Source of the DNA: a bacterium
Lineage (GTDB): Bacteria; Bacillota_I; Bacilli_A; RFN20; CAG-826
Assembly (NCBI GenBank): GCA_004561785.1
Contig: SFUB01000036.1
Coordinates: 1-12,134 of the forward strand
Length of the DNA stretch: 12,134 bases
Direction of reading: 5' to 3'
The position numbers were made by a program, and so were the translations under genes. Every line of letters starts with the position of its first letter. Within the stretch, counting starts at the first letter, position 1. Positions 1 through 7,774 of this stretch are shown here, piece by piece. The notes under the pieces are model-generated. The model did no database searches, was not told where the DNA came from, and saw only the letters and a program-made list of their open reading frames with translations.

Positions 1-2414
1 TCAAGATTTTTGAACACAGCGCAATTCCAAGGTTGGAAGAACTCCCTCCAAAAGGCCAACGAAGTAGAGCCTTCGCCCCCGAAGATCATTTTAAGAGTGG
101 TGGACTTGCCCCCAATGTAAGTGGTGGGGGCGCCAAAAGCCAAGATAAAGGAGGCAAGCAGGGAAACCGAGAAGACGACTGCCCTATATTTGGTGAAAGG
201 CATCGAAAGGGAGAACATCACGGTTAGCCCGCCAATCATGCTCAAAATTGAAATGGAAGCCACGGTGTTTTCCTGGGTGAGGATCCCGCATTGGCATAGA
301 CCCATCGGAATCATCGCCAAAATCAGCATAAGAACTCCTCCGGCAATTGCGGAAGGGAACACTTTGGGGAAGAAACTGCCTTCGATTGGCTTATTGGAAG
401 GTTCTAAAGACAACAGGAATCCGCCGATTCCGATGATCGCCTGCTCAAAGATGTAGACGTTTTCGATGGTGAAGAACAGCTGCCCTTGCTTGAAGGGGAT
501 CGTGAAGAAGGAAAGCAGAAAAATGAAAACGGTCTTGGTGAGGAAAAGGATCGCAGAGCGTTGGATGTTATTCACGACCTTTCTGCCTTGCAAAACGACG
601 TCGATCAGATGGCTGAAGTCGTTATCCATAAGCACCACATCGCTGCAGGCTTTCGCGGCATCGGTCGCCCTTGCGAAAGTAATTGAAGAATTAGCCTTCC
701 GCAAAGCCAAGATATCATTCACACCGTCCCCGGTCATGGCGACCTTGTGCCCCTGACCCTGGAGCGCCTCGACCAAGGCTTCTTTCTGCTCGGGGGAAAC
801 CCTGGCGAAGATCACGTAATCCTTCGCGAGGGCTTTGGTTTCCTCAAGGCTCTTCCCTTCAAGGGAAATGGCACGGTCGGCGTTTTTAATCCCGCAGAGA
901 GAGGCAATCTTGGAAACGGTGAGCGGGGAGTCGCCGGAAATGATCTTCACGTCCACTCCGTTTTGGTAGAAATAGGAAATCGTCTGCTTCGCGGAGGGGC
1001 GAATCCTGTCCTCGAGGAAATAAACGGCCTGAGGAATGCCGTCGTAGGTAAGAGCCAAAGCCCTCAGGCCTTCTTTTTGGCAATCTTCGCATTTTCTGAG
1101 CAGGTCAGGAAAGGCGCGAAGGAGGTATTCCGGGGCGCCGAGCAAGACCTCCTTGCCGGATTTCAAAACGATTCCTGAGTATTTCCTGGCGCTTGAGAAA
1201 GGGATTTCCTCGGCAATGTTCATTTGGATCGGTTTGAAGGTTTCGGCCAAAGCGGAGGAAGTCGCGTTGAAACTCTTCGTATTGCCCAGAATCGCCCCAA
1301 GATAAGCGTCTGCGTCCTCTTTGGAGGCGCAGTAGCAGGTTTCCTTCACCCGCATGGTCCCATCGGTCAGCGTCCCGGTCTTATCTAAGCAAACAAGGTC
1401 GACCCTCGATAAATTCTCAAGGGAATAAAGTTCCTGGACGAGCGTTTGCTTTTTGGAAAGGTCGATGATTGAGACGGCAAGGGTCATGGAAGTGACAAGG
1501 ACTAGCCCCGTTGGAATGACGCCGATCGCAAAAGCGGAAGCGGTGGAGATGATCTTCGCCCAAGCTCTTGGGTCCGTCAAAGAAAGGGCTGGATTGAAAA
1601 CCGACGAATCGTCCCCGTGGATGGCGATTTTGAGACTGAGCGTTCCCACGACGATCGCGACGACCAGCAGCAAAACGAAGGAAAGGATGTTGAGCAGTCC
1701 GTGGATGTTGCGCATCAATTCGGATTTCTCCGGCTTAATCTCCTTCACCTTTTTGGATAGGGAACTCGCGTAGGTATATTCGCCCACCGCGGTCACGATC
1801 GCTTTGCAGGCACCGGAAGAGATGATGGAACCGGAATAGAGGGTCGCGCCTTTCCCTTGCTTTCGGATCGGAGTCGATTCTCCGCTTAGGAGGGATTCGT
1901 CCACCTCGATATCGCCTTCAAGCATCTTTGCGTCGGCGACAATCTGCTCTCCGGAAGAGAAAAAGACGATGTCTCCCAAAACAAGCTCTTGGGACCTGAG
2001 CTTAATCTTTTCCCCTTCGCGCAGGACCGTGATCCTGCCCGCGTTCACAAGTTTCATTTTATCGAGCACCCGTTTAGAACGGATCTCGGTGATCGTGCCG
2101 ATGACGATGTTGAAGACGAGCGGAAGCAGATAGAAGTACTTTGAGAAGCCGAAATAGCGCGCCGCTTCTTCCTCATAACCATTCGAGATCAAGACGCGGG
2201 AATAAACGAAAAACAGAATGGCGATGGCGAAAAGGAACAAAGTGAAAAGATCGCAGACGTTGTTTTTGAGGATCGCCCAATAGCCCTTTCCTTCGTTTCT
2301 CTTGGGCGCGTTCGAAAGACCGGCTTTGACCCTTAGGCTCGCTTCCTCCTCGGTGAGGCCCAGAAAAGGAGAAGTGCTAAGATAATCGGTTTTTGCCTCA
2401 ACTCTCTTATTCAT
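1..2414 (-). CDS. CtpE-like P-type cation-transporting ATPase (C-terminus cut by window edge)
   Basis: This is a membrane pump that couples ATP hydrolysis to cation movement. About 804 residues are visible and the frame stays open to the left edge, so the C-terminus is missing. Seen in the sequence: an N-terminal cation-ATPase domain, a membrane pair near residues 50-95, the actuator loop SGES at residues 177-180, the phosphorylation site DKTGTLTDG with Asp344 (bases 1362-1385), the hinge TGDGVND at 561-567 (bases 714-734), and several hydrophobic segments after residue 590, including an IGIGGFLLSLEPS stretch. That stretch and the LVQELYSLENLSRVD segment before DKTGT resemble the CtpE-type branch (calcium uptake in mycobacteria) rather than heavy-metal pumps, and there is no N-terminal CxxC domain. 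The membrane-4 motif is PTGL (residues 301-304) where classical Ca2+ pumps have PEGL. The ATG overlaps the glycosyltransferase stop by 8 bases and has GAGGA upstream. The family is confident; the transported ion is not. Confidence 0.93.
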   Translation of the reverse strand, partial: MNKRVEAKTDYLSTSPFLGLTEEEASLRVKAGLSNAPKRNEGKGYWAILKNNVCDLFTLFLFAIAILFFVYSRVLISNGYEEEAARYFGFSKYFYLLPLVFNIVIGTITEIRSKRVLDKMKLVNAGRITVLREGEKIKLRSQELVLGDIVFFSSGEQIVADAKMLEGDIEVDESLLSGESTPIRKQGKGATLYSGSIISSGACKAIVTAVGEYTYASSLSKKVKEIKPEKSELMRNIHGLLNILSFVLLLVVAIVVGTLSLKIAIHGDDSSVFNPALSLTDPRAWAKIISTASAFAIGVIPTGLVLVTSMTLAVSIIDLSKKQTLVQELYSLENLSRVDLVCLDKTGTLTDGTMRVKETCYCASKEDADAYLGAILGNTKSFNATSSALAETFKPIQMNIAEEIPFSSARKYSGIVLKSGKEVLLGAPEYLLRAFPDLLRKCEDCQKEGLRALALTYDGIPQAVYFLEDRIRPSAKQTISYFYQNGVDVKIISGDSPLTVSKIASLCGIKNADRAISLEGKSLEETKALAKDYVIFARVSPEQKEALVEALQGQGHKVAMTGDGVNDILALRKANSSITFARATDAAKACSDVVLMDNDFSHLIDVVLQGRKVVNNIQRSAILFLTKTVFIFLLSFFTIPFKQGQLFFTIENVYIFEQAIIGIGGFLLSLEPSNKPIEGSFFPKVFPSAIAGGVLMLILAMIPMGLCQCGILTQENTVASISILSMIGGLTVMFSLSMPFTKYRAVVFSVSLLASFILAFGAPTTYIGGKSTTLKMIFGGEGSTSLAFWREFFQPWNCAVFKNL

Positions 2415-3756
2415 TGCTTTCCTCGCAAGGGGAGACGTTCCTTTTGATTTCCTTCCAACCGGGTTTGCTCAAGACCCCGATGGTTATCGCGATATCATAA
2501 AGAACCATGTAGGGCGCAGAAAGGAAAATGCCCGCGGCCCAACCTTTCTCGCCGCTTTCCTTCAAAGGGCCGCGGGAAAGGCGGATGGAGAGATAGGATT
2601 GGAAAGAATAAGCGGCGTACATCGAGCCTAAAACGTATCCGATCATCGGCAAAAGGGAAGAAAAGATGGCAGTTTTTGAGGCCTCGGGGGTGAAAAGGGT
2701 GCCTTCAAGGTCATGCACTCCTTCTAAGATTGGATAGCCGAATCCGTTCAGCAAATGGAGAATCACGTAGAAAATGTAATAGAGGGGGAACCAAAGGCAG
2801 GCGATGACGCCGATGGGAATGAAGAAAAGCTGATAGAACAAATCCAAGTCCGATAGAGAGAAGTGGGTGATCCCGTGCCAAAAAAGTTTCCACCCCTTCT
2901 TCCAAAACAAAGCGTGGAGAGAATGCCCCATTCGCGTGATGCGGTGATAATTATCCTTCCAAGTGGAAGGCTGATCCTCATAGACGACCGCTTCGGCAAC
3001 GTAATGGACTTTGGTTCCTTCCAAAAGGCGATTCACGGTGAACTCCGCGTCTTCGCTGCCGCCCATCGCGTCCCACCCCCCGATCCTATCGATCAAAGCG
3101 ACGGAGACCATGAGGCCCGCCCCGGTCAGCATGGAGCTGCCCCCGACCCGCTCGCGGAAGTTGCAAGCCAAGCGAGAATCGCGGATGTAGTAGGAGGCCG
3201 AAACCTGAGCCCAACGGTTCTGCTTCGGGTTGATCGCGGCCTCATAGCCCCTGGCGACCTCGACCCCTTCTTCGAAGGCGTCGTTCATCTTCTCCAGATA
3301 ATGGGAATCCGGCCTATTGTCCGCGTCGAAGCGAATGAAGATCTCGTATTCCCCCGGATAATCGGCCATGACCATGTCCATTAACGCTTTCGTGGGATAA
3401 CTCGCCATCCTTTTCTTGGGATCCGCGTCGAAACGGGAAATGACCTTCTTTGCGCCGGCTTGCTTTGCCTTCTCAAAGGTCTTGTCGGCGCAATTGTCCG
3501 CGCAGACGAAGACGTCGAATCGGTCTTTGGGGTAGGTTTGCCCCTCCAATAAGGCCTTGACCGTTCCGCCGATCACGTCCGCTTCGTTGTGCGCTGGGAT
3601 GATGACGGCAATCTTGTGCTGCTTTTTCGCTTTTGCAAAAAGGCGGGGTTTGATCCCGCCGAATATGATGAAAATAAGCTGAGGAATCAGGCCTAGGGAC
3701 GCCAAGACAATCGCCACGTAATTAAGGCCTTCAAGGAATTGATAAAAAAGTTCCAT
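2407..3756 (-). CDS. Membrane-anchored family 2 glycosyltransferase
   Basis: This is probably a processive or polyprenol-linked sugar transferase at the cytoplasmic face of the membrane. A hydrophobic segment near residues 12-33 precedes a GT-A domain that opens with AVIIPAHNE. It has a first Asp motif (CADNCAD), the metal-binding FDADN (about residues 143-147) and GGSEDAEF (about 233-240) carrying the expected ED pair. At least three hydrophobic segments follow in the last 170 residues, as in synthase-like GT2 enzymes. The QxxRW-type motif is altered: the region reads HRITRMGH (about bases 2923-2946), with Arg for Gln and Met for Trp. I chose ATG at 3756; the frame also allows TTG two codons earlier, but a GGA lies 8 bases before the ATG and only 2 before the TTG. 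It overlaps the downstream ATPase by 8 bases. The sugar donor and acceptor cannot be told from sequence. Confidence 0.9.
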   Translation of the reverse strand: MELFYQFLEGLNYVAIVLASLGLIPQLIFIIFGGIKPRLFAKAKKQHKIAVIIPAHNEADVIGGTVKALLEGQTYPKDRFDVFVCADNCADKTFEKAKQAGAKKVISRFDADPKKRMASYPTKALMDMVMADYPGEYEIFIRFDADNRPDSHYLEKMNDAFEEGVEVARGYEAAINPKQNRWAQVSASYYIRDSRLACNFRERVGGSSMLTGAGLMVSVALIDRIGGWDAMGGSEDAEFTVNRLLEGTKVHYVAEAVVYEDQPSTWKDNYHRITRMGHSLHALFWKKGWKLFWHGITHFSLSDLDLFYQLFFIPIGVIACLWFPLYYIFYVILHLLNGFGYPILEGVHDLEGTLFTPEASKTAIFSSLLPMIGYVLGSMYAAYSFQSYLSIRLSRGPLKESGEKGWAAGIFLSAPYMVLYDIAITIGVLSKPGWKEIKRNVSPCEESNE

Positions 3757-3841
3757 TTTCAATGTCCAACGTGAGTATTCTAACGAATTATGTACCCGCG
3801 CGCACTAGAAAAGAACGCTTAAAACGGAACCAAGGACCTCT

Positions 3842-4405
3842 TTATTTGAGGGATAAGCCTGCCTCAAAAGCCTTGGCGATGACCCTGCCGATTTCCCGGT
3901 AGGAGTGGGAAGCCTCGTCCAAACAGATCAAATGGGCTTTGTCGAGATCCAACTCACCCTTCTCATTGAGCACATCCTCCCGGACAAAAGAATGGAGAAT
4001 CTTGCCGATCAGGATCCCTCCGCCTTCCTCGTCTTTTTCAAACCGCTTGACCCCGCACTCGATGCTGATTGGAAAATCGGGGAACCAAGGCGCGTCGACG
4101 TGGGGAGCCTTTTCAATCTTCAGCCCCGATTTTTCCATCTTCGCGGGCTCTTTGCTCAAAGAAACAAGGCCGACGTAATCCGCCGCGGCAGCGTGAGAAA
4201 GATCCGCGAAAGCCACCGTGAACTGCTTCTTCAAAAGGATGTTCTCCGTGGATTTGTGAGAGGCCAAGGAGACGAAAATCTCCTCGTAGTCATGACGCCC
4301 TCCCCAAGCCGCGTTCATCGCGTCGGGATTCCCATCTTTGTCGTAGCTTCCCAAAATCAAAACGGGTTCCGGGAAAAATAGATTCTTGTTTTTGTATTCC
4401 TTCAT
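3842..4405 (-). CDS. Flavin reductase family (FMN-binding) protein, flavoredoxin-like
   Basis: A 187-residue cytosolic protein of the flavin reductase-like FMN-binding split-barrel family. Typical features are the opening PEPVLILGSYDKDGNPDAMNAAWGG, where proteins of this family read 'PxPVxxVt..d.dGkpnvmt.aw', the segment IFVSLASHKSTENILLKK with its nucleotide-contacting region, FTVAFADLSHAAAADYVG, and a final FPISIECGV strand with a following ILIGKILHSFV strand. Such proteins bind FMN and act as electron carriers or NAD(P)H-dependent flavin reductases; the partner is unknown. The frame extends 10 codons upstream to 4435, but ATG at 4405 has GGAGGT (4412-4417) exactly 6 bases upstream, so the shorter start is preferred. 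The gene diverges from the TrpF-like gene over 59 bases. A 79-85 base gap with no convincing terminator separates it from the glycosyltransferase, so read-through is possible. Confidence 0.9.
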   Translation of the reverse strand: MKEYKNKNLFFPEPVLILGSYDKDGNPDAMNAAWGGRHDYEEIFVSLASHKSTENILLKKQFTVAFADLSHAAAADYVGLVSLSKEPAKMEKSGLKIEKAPHVDAPWFPDFPISIECGVKRFEKDEEGGGILIGKILHSFVREDVLNEKGELDLDKAHLICLDEASHSYREIGRVIAKAFEAGLSLK

Positions 4406-4423
4406 TTCGGTACCTCCGTCTGA

Positions 4424-4429
4424 ATTGTA
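4424..4429 (-). promoter_or_regulatory. Possible -10 element for the flavin reductase-like gene
   Basis: On the minus strand this reads TACAAT, one mismatch from TATAAT. No recognisable -35 lies 16-18 bases upstream. If used, transcription would begin near 4417, placing the GGAGGT ribosome binding site at the very 5' end of the message. The intergenic region is only 59 bases, so there are few alternatives, but the call is weak. Confidence 0.3.
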
Positions 4430-4452
4430 TCGCACCGATTGTCTTTGGGCGC

Positions 4453-4458
4453 TAGAAT
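4453..4458 (+). promoter_or_regulatory. Possible -10 element of a leaderless transcript (TrpF-like gene)
   Basis: The hexamer TAGAAT ends 6 bases before the ATG at 4465, so a start 7 bases downstream of it would fall on the A of the start codon. No good -35 is visible at 4430-4435. There is no Shine-Dalgarno sequence between 4445 and 4464, which fits a leaderless message. The first three bases of the hexamer also form an in-frame TAG, so the coding region cannot extend further upstream. Confidence 0.4.
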
Positions 4459-4464
4459 GCCTTC

Positions 4465-5139
4465 ATGATTACGCAAATCTATTCCATCCATGACGTAAAC
4501 GAGGCCAAGATGTGCCTTGATTCCGGGGTCGATCATATTGGCGTCGCCTTGTCCAATGGCTACCAATGCCCTAGGGAAGTCCCCCTTCCGGAAATAAAAG
4601 AGATTTTCGAATTCATTGGGACGAAGGCAAAGAAGGTCCTGATCGTCGTTTCGAAAGGGGAAGAAGAGGTCCTCTCCGCGGTAAGGGAACTCCATCCCGA
4701 CATTGTCCATATCTGCGGCAATTACTATGAGGCGACGCCAAAGCTTAAGGCCCATCTCCTTGAAATCGATCCCAAAATCGAACTCATGCAAGCCATCGGC
4801 CTGCCCAGCTCCGATTTCATGGAGAAAGCCTCTTACTTCGCTTCCTTCTGCGATTACCTCATCTTGGACTCGATCCGCCCGGGCCTCACGTCCATCGGCG
4901 TAGCTGGGGTGACCCATGATTGGAGCATGGACAAAGAAATCGTTGACTCGTTCCCGAACCTTAAAGTGATCCTTGCCGGAGGCCTTGGGCCGAATAACGT
5001 CAAAAAGGCAATAGAAGCGGTGCGCCCCTATGGGGTGGACTCCTTTACGAAGACCTCCTTCGTCCAAGATGGGATTTTGCTGGGGAAAGACCCAAAGGCG
5101 ATTGCCTCTTTTGTGAAAAACGCCAAAGAGGCTATCTAA
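4465..5139 (+). CDS. TrpF-like (phosphoribosylanthranilate isomerase family) barrel protein lacking the catalytic Cys
   Basis: A 224-residue (beta/alpha)8-barrel protein, the usual length for TrpF. Family marks are the opening strand plus DVNEAKMCLDSGVDHIGV, the central LILDS (Asp135, at the general-acid position) followed by a PGLTSIGVAGVTHDWS loop, and the C-terminal ILAGGLGPNNVKKAIEAVRPYGVD. Against recalled TrpF sequences, the KICGI motif at the first strand is QIYSI, so the catalytic Cys becomes Tyr6. The terminal DVSSGVE phosphate-site segment becomes DSFTKTS. No other tryptophan gene is present. Family membership is confident, but activity on phosphoribosylanthranilate is doubtful; a related sugar-phosphate isomerase or aldolase-like role is equally possible. 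The ATG is the first start after an in-frame TAG at 4453, and it preserves strand 1. No Shine-Dalgarno precedes it. The gene is monocistronic, ending at a strong terminator. Confidence 0.85.
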   Translation: MITQIYSIHDVNEAKMCLDSGVDHIGVALSNGYQCPREVPLPEIKEIFEFIGTKAKKVLIVVSKGEEEVLSAVRELHPDIVHICGNYYEATPKLKAHLLEIDPKIELMQAIGLPSSDFMEKASYFASFCDYLILDSIRPGLTSIGVAGVTHDWSMDKEIVDSFPNLKVILAGGLGPNNVKKAIEAVRPYGVDSFTKTSFVQDGILLGKDPKAIASFVKNAKEAI

Positions 5140-5151
5140 CTTCAAGCCAAG

Positions 5152-5177
5152 AAAAAGCACCCGTGGGGGTGTTTTTT
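5152..5177. terminator. Bidirectional intrinsic terminator between convergent genes
   Basis: An 11-base-pair stem (AAAAAGCACCC at 5152-5162 with GGGTGTTTTTT at 5167-5177, one G-T pair) encloses a GTGG loop. The T run follows the GC core on the plus strand and the A run gives a T tail on the minus strand, so it can end both the TrpF-like transcript (stop at 5139) and the ABC-ABC-exonuclease transcript (stop codon 5177-5179). Confidence 0.85.
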
Positions 5178-5938
5178 CATAGATCCAAATCCAATTCGAT
5201 GGGACAATGGTCCGATCCCATGATCTCGGTGTGAATCTTGCTGTCTCTTACCCTGTCGAGGAAATCTCCGCTCACAAGGTAATAGTCGATCCTCCATCCG
5301 GAATTCCTTTCTCGCGCCCTGAAACGGTAGCTCCACCAAGAATAGGTCACCTGATCCGGGTGCAGGAAGCGGAAAGTATCGACGTAGCCGTGAGAGAGAA
5401 GCGCGCTCATGGCGTTCCTCTCTTCGTCGGTGAAGCCCGCGTTATGATGGTTGCTCGCGGGGTTCTTGATGTCGATTTCTTCATGGGCCACGTTCATGTC
5501 GCCGGTATAGACCACCGGCTTCTTAGCTTTGAGACCATCCAAGTAGGAGACTAGCCTTTTTTCGTACTCAAGGCGGAAGGGGAGGCGCTTGAGCTCCTCG
5601 CCCGAATTAGGAACATACGCCCCCACCAAATAGAAGGAGGGGAACTCTAAGGTGATGACCCTCCCCTCTTCATCGTAGGCACCGCCTTCTAGGCCGTAAT
5701 GGACCGAAATAGGCTTGATCTTGCTTAGGAATGCGACCCCGGAGTAGCCTTTTTTGACCTTTGAGATCGTGAAATAGACGTGTTCCATCCCTTCGAGAGC
5801 CAAAGGGAAGGAAGAATCGTCGCTCAACTTCGTTTCCTGCAGGAACAAGACGTCGGGATTAAGGGATAAGACGCTTTCCTTGAGGCCATGCCCCAAGCAC
5901 GCGCGGATGCCGTTCACGTTCCAAGACACAAGTTTCAT
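5177..5938 (-). CDS. xth: Exodeoxyribonuclease III (AP endonuclease family)
   Basis: A 253-residue Mg2+-dependent enzyme that cleaves DNA 5' of abasic sites and has 3'-5' exonuclease and 3'-phosphatase activities in base excision repair. The length matches Bacillus ExoA. All the key motifs are present: WNVNGIRA at residues 6-13, LQETK with Glu35 (metal), TGDMNVAHEEIDI with Asp147 and Asn149, SWWSYRFRARERNSGWRIDY containing Asp218, and the C-terminal SDHCPIEL with Asp243 and His244. It starts at ATG with GAGGA about 6 bases upstream. It is the last gene of a minus-strand operon, 9 bases after the second ABC subunit, and ends at the bidirectional terminator. Its partnership with an exporter is positional only; no functional link is visible. 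Confidence 0.96.
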   Translation of the reverse strand: MKLVSWNVNGIRACLGHGLKESVLSLNPDVLFLQETKLSDDSSFPLALEGMEHVYFTISKVKKGYSGVAFLSKIKPISVHYGLEGGAYDEEGRVITLEFPSFYLVGAYVPNSGEELKRLPFRLEYEKRLVSYLDGLKAKKPVVYTGDMNVAHEEIDIKNPASNHHNAGFTDEERNAMSALLSHGYVDTFRFLHPDQVTYSWWSYRFRARERNSGWRIDYYLVSGDFLDRVRDSKIHTEIMGSDHCPIELDLDL

Positions 5939-5947
5939 GAAAAATCC

Positions 5948-7774
5948 TCACTCGAAGGCGAACTGGGAATTGTAGAGAGAGGCATAGAAGCCGTTTTTCT
6001 CCATCAGTTGACCGTGGTTGCCTTGCTCGATGATATTGCCATCCTTCATCACAAGAATCAAATCGGCGTTCTTGATGGTGGAGAGGCGATGGGCGATGAC
6101 GAAGCTCGTCTTGCCCTTCGTAAGCGCGTCCATGGCCTTCTGAATCCTCTCCTCGGTGCGCGTATCGACGTTTGAAGTGGCCTCATCGAGGATGAGCAAA
6201 GGACAGCCGCGGAGCATGGCGCGGGTTATCGTGAGAAGCTGCCTTTCCCCGGAAGACAAGGAGGAGTCGTCTTTGATTTCGTAATCGAGTCCTCCCGGAA
6301 GCGTCTTGACGTAATGGAGCAGGTGGGTGGCCTTCAAAGCGGCTTGAATTTGCTCCTCGGTCACGCCTTTCGTGTTATAGACGAGATTCTCACGAAGGGT
6401 CCCCTGGAACACCCAAGTGTCTTGAAGGACCATTCCGAAGATATCGTGGATTTCAGACCGCGACATCTCTTTCGTATCGACCCCGTCGATGAGTATCGAG
6501 CCCGAGGAGGTTTCGTAGAAGCGCATAAGCAAATTGACCATCGTGGTCTTGCCGGCCCCGGTCGGGCCGACGATCGCGACTTTGCTTCCCGGGGCTATCT
6601 TCGCGGAGAAATCGTGGATAATCTCGCGGCTTGGATCGTAGGAGAAGCAGACGTGCTGGAATTCCACTTGACCGCGTACGGAATCCGGACCGTTTTGAAG
6701 CAAGCGGAGGGGGACGCCATCTTCTTTTTTGACCTCTTTCTCGGCGAGGAACTCATAGACGCGCCCGCTGGCGGCGGAGGCGCTGGAGAGGGAATTCATG
6801 GATTGGGAAATGCTGGAGAGGGGGCTCTGGAAGAGGTTTACGTAGACCAAGAATTCCACAAGGGTCCCGTATTGGACCCCCGAATTCCCCTCGACCAAGA
6901 GCAAGCCTCCGACCAGCATCACGCCCGCATAAGCCAAATAGGAGACGAAATTCATCGCCGGCTGAAGCATTCCCATGTAAACCTCGCCGAGGAACATAGT
7001 TTTGCCCAGTCTCTTATTCGGATCGTCGAATTGGGCCCTTTCTTTATCTTCTCTGCCAAAGGCTTTGATGACGACTTGTCCTGAGTAATTCTCTTCGATC
7101 ACCCCGTTAAGTTCGCCCAAAACCTTTTGACGGGCCCGGAACTGAGGCATCGCGAGTTTGCCCATCAGCAGCACCAAAATCAGTAAAATCGGCAAGGAAG
7201 CGATGCAAGTGAGGGCAAGTTGCCAACTTTTCACGAACATCATGATGAGGACGCCAAGGAGCATCAAAATCCCCTGGAACATGGAAGCCACGGAAGTGGT
7301 GAGGTTCTGGGCGATGTTGTCGACGTCGTTGGTGATGCGGGAAAGGATGTCTCCGAATTGGTTGGTATCGAAGTAAGAAAGAGGCAGGGCGTTGATCTTC
7401 TTTTGAATGGAAGAGCGGAGATCCCTCGCGTAATAGTTTGATATGGAGTTTAGGATGAAGTTCGAGGCGAAAGCACAAAGCCCTCCGGCAACGTAGAAAC
7501 AGACGAGAATGATCGCATAATGGGCGATTTCATCCATTGGGATGGAAACCGGCTGCCCAGTGAGGCTCGACTTCGTGACGGCATTTGAGATGACATTGGT
7601 CAGATTGGAAAGCTCGGTAGGCGCAAAAATCGAAAGGACGACCCCTCCTAAAACGAAAATCAGGGCGAAGACGAGGCTGACGATATAGGAAGGATGGCTA
7701 GAAGACAGCCCTGAAAAAGCGGTCTTTACGGATTTCGTTGAGAATTTGGTTTGCTCGAAGCTTTTTCTTTTCAT
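5948..7774 (-). CDS. ABC exporter half-transporter, catalytic-site subunit (downstream partner)
   Basis: A 608-residue membrane-ATPase fusion of the type IV (MsbA/LmrCD-like) exporter fold. The membrane domain covers about residues 30-330 and contains the coupling-helix segment YFDTNQFGDILSRITNDVD. The nucleotide domain has Walker A GPTGAGKTT (403-411), Q-loop VLQDTW (about 449), signature LSSGERQ (506-512), Walker B LLILDEATSNVD (526-537) with the catalytic Glu531, D-loop, and switch His562. Walker B and switch are therefore canonical, while the signature departs from LSGGQ. This is the pattern of the TM288/LmrD-like half of heterodimeric exporters. Its start overlaps the stop of the preceding subunit by four bases (ATGA), and AGGAGG lies 10 bases upstream, which supports coupled 1:1 synthesis. 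The substrate is unknown; lipids, peptides and drugs are typical for the family. Confidence 0.95.
   Translation of the reverse strand: MKRKSFEQTKFSTKSVKTAFSGLSSSHPSYIVSLVFALIFVLGGVVLSIFAPTELSNLTNVISNAVTKSSLTGQPVSIPMDEIAHYAIILVCFYVAGGLCAFASNFILNSISNYYARDLRSSIQKKINALPLSYFDTNQFGDILSRITNDVDNIAQNLTTSVASMFQGILMLLGVLIMMFVKSWQLALTCIASLPILLILVLLMGKLAMPQFRARQKVLGELNGVIEENYSGQVVIKAFGREDKERAQFDDPNKRLGKTMFLGEVYMGMLQPAMNFVSYLAYAGVMLVGGLLLVEGNSGVQYGTLVEFLVYVNLFQSPLSSISQSMNSLSSASAASGRVYEFLAEKEVKKEDGVPLRLLQNGPDSVRGQVEFQHVCFSYDPSREIIHDFSAKIAPGSKVAIVGPTGAGKTTMVNLLMRFYETSSGSILIDGVDTKEMSRSEIHDIFGMVLQDTWVFQGTLRENLVYNTKGVTEEQIQAALKATHLLHYVKTLPGGLDYEIKDDSSLSSGERQLLTITRAMLRGCPLLILDEATSNVDTRTEERIQKAMDALTKGKTSFVIAHRLSTIKNADLILVMKDGNIIEQGNHGQLMEKNGFYASLYNSQFAFE

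Noticed and set aside
2863..3384. A 173-codon plus-strand open frame inside the glycosyltransferase
   Set aside because: It is antisense to the conserved catalytic region of the glycosyltransferase and shows no domain of its own.
3763..3841. A promoter between the flavin reductase and glycosyltransferase genes
   Set aside because: CATAAT and TAGAAT both occur on the minus strand, but neither has a credible -35 at 16-18 bases, so no call was made.
4402..5160. A 252-codon open frame on the minus strand opposite the TrpF-like gene
   Set aside because: The plus-strand gene has clear family motifs, a defined start and a terminator. The minus frame has no recognisable domain and overlaps the flavin reductase gene.
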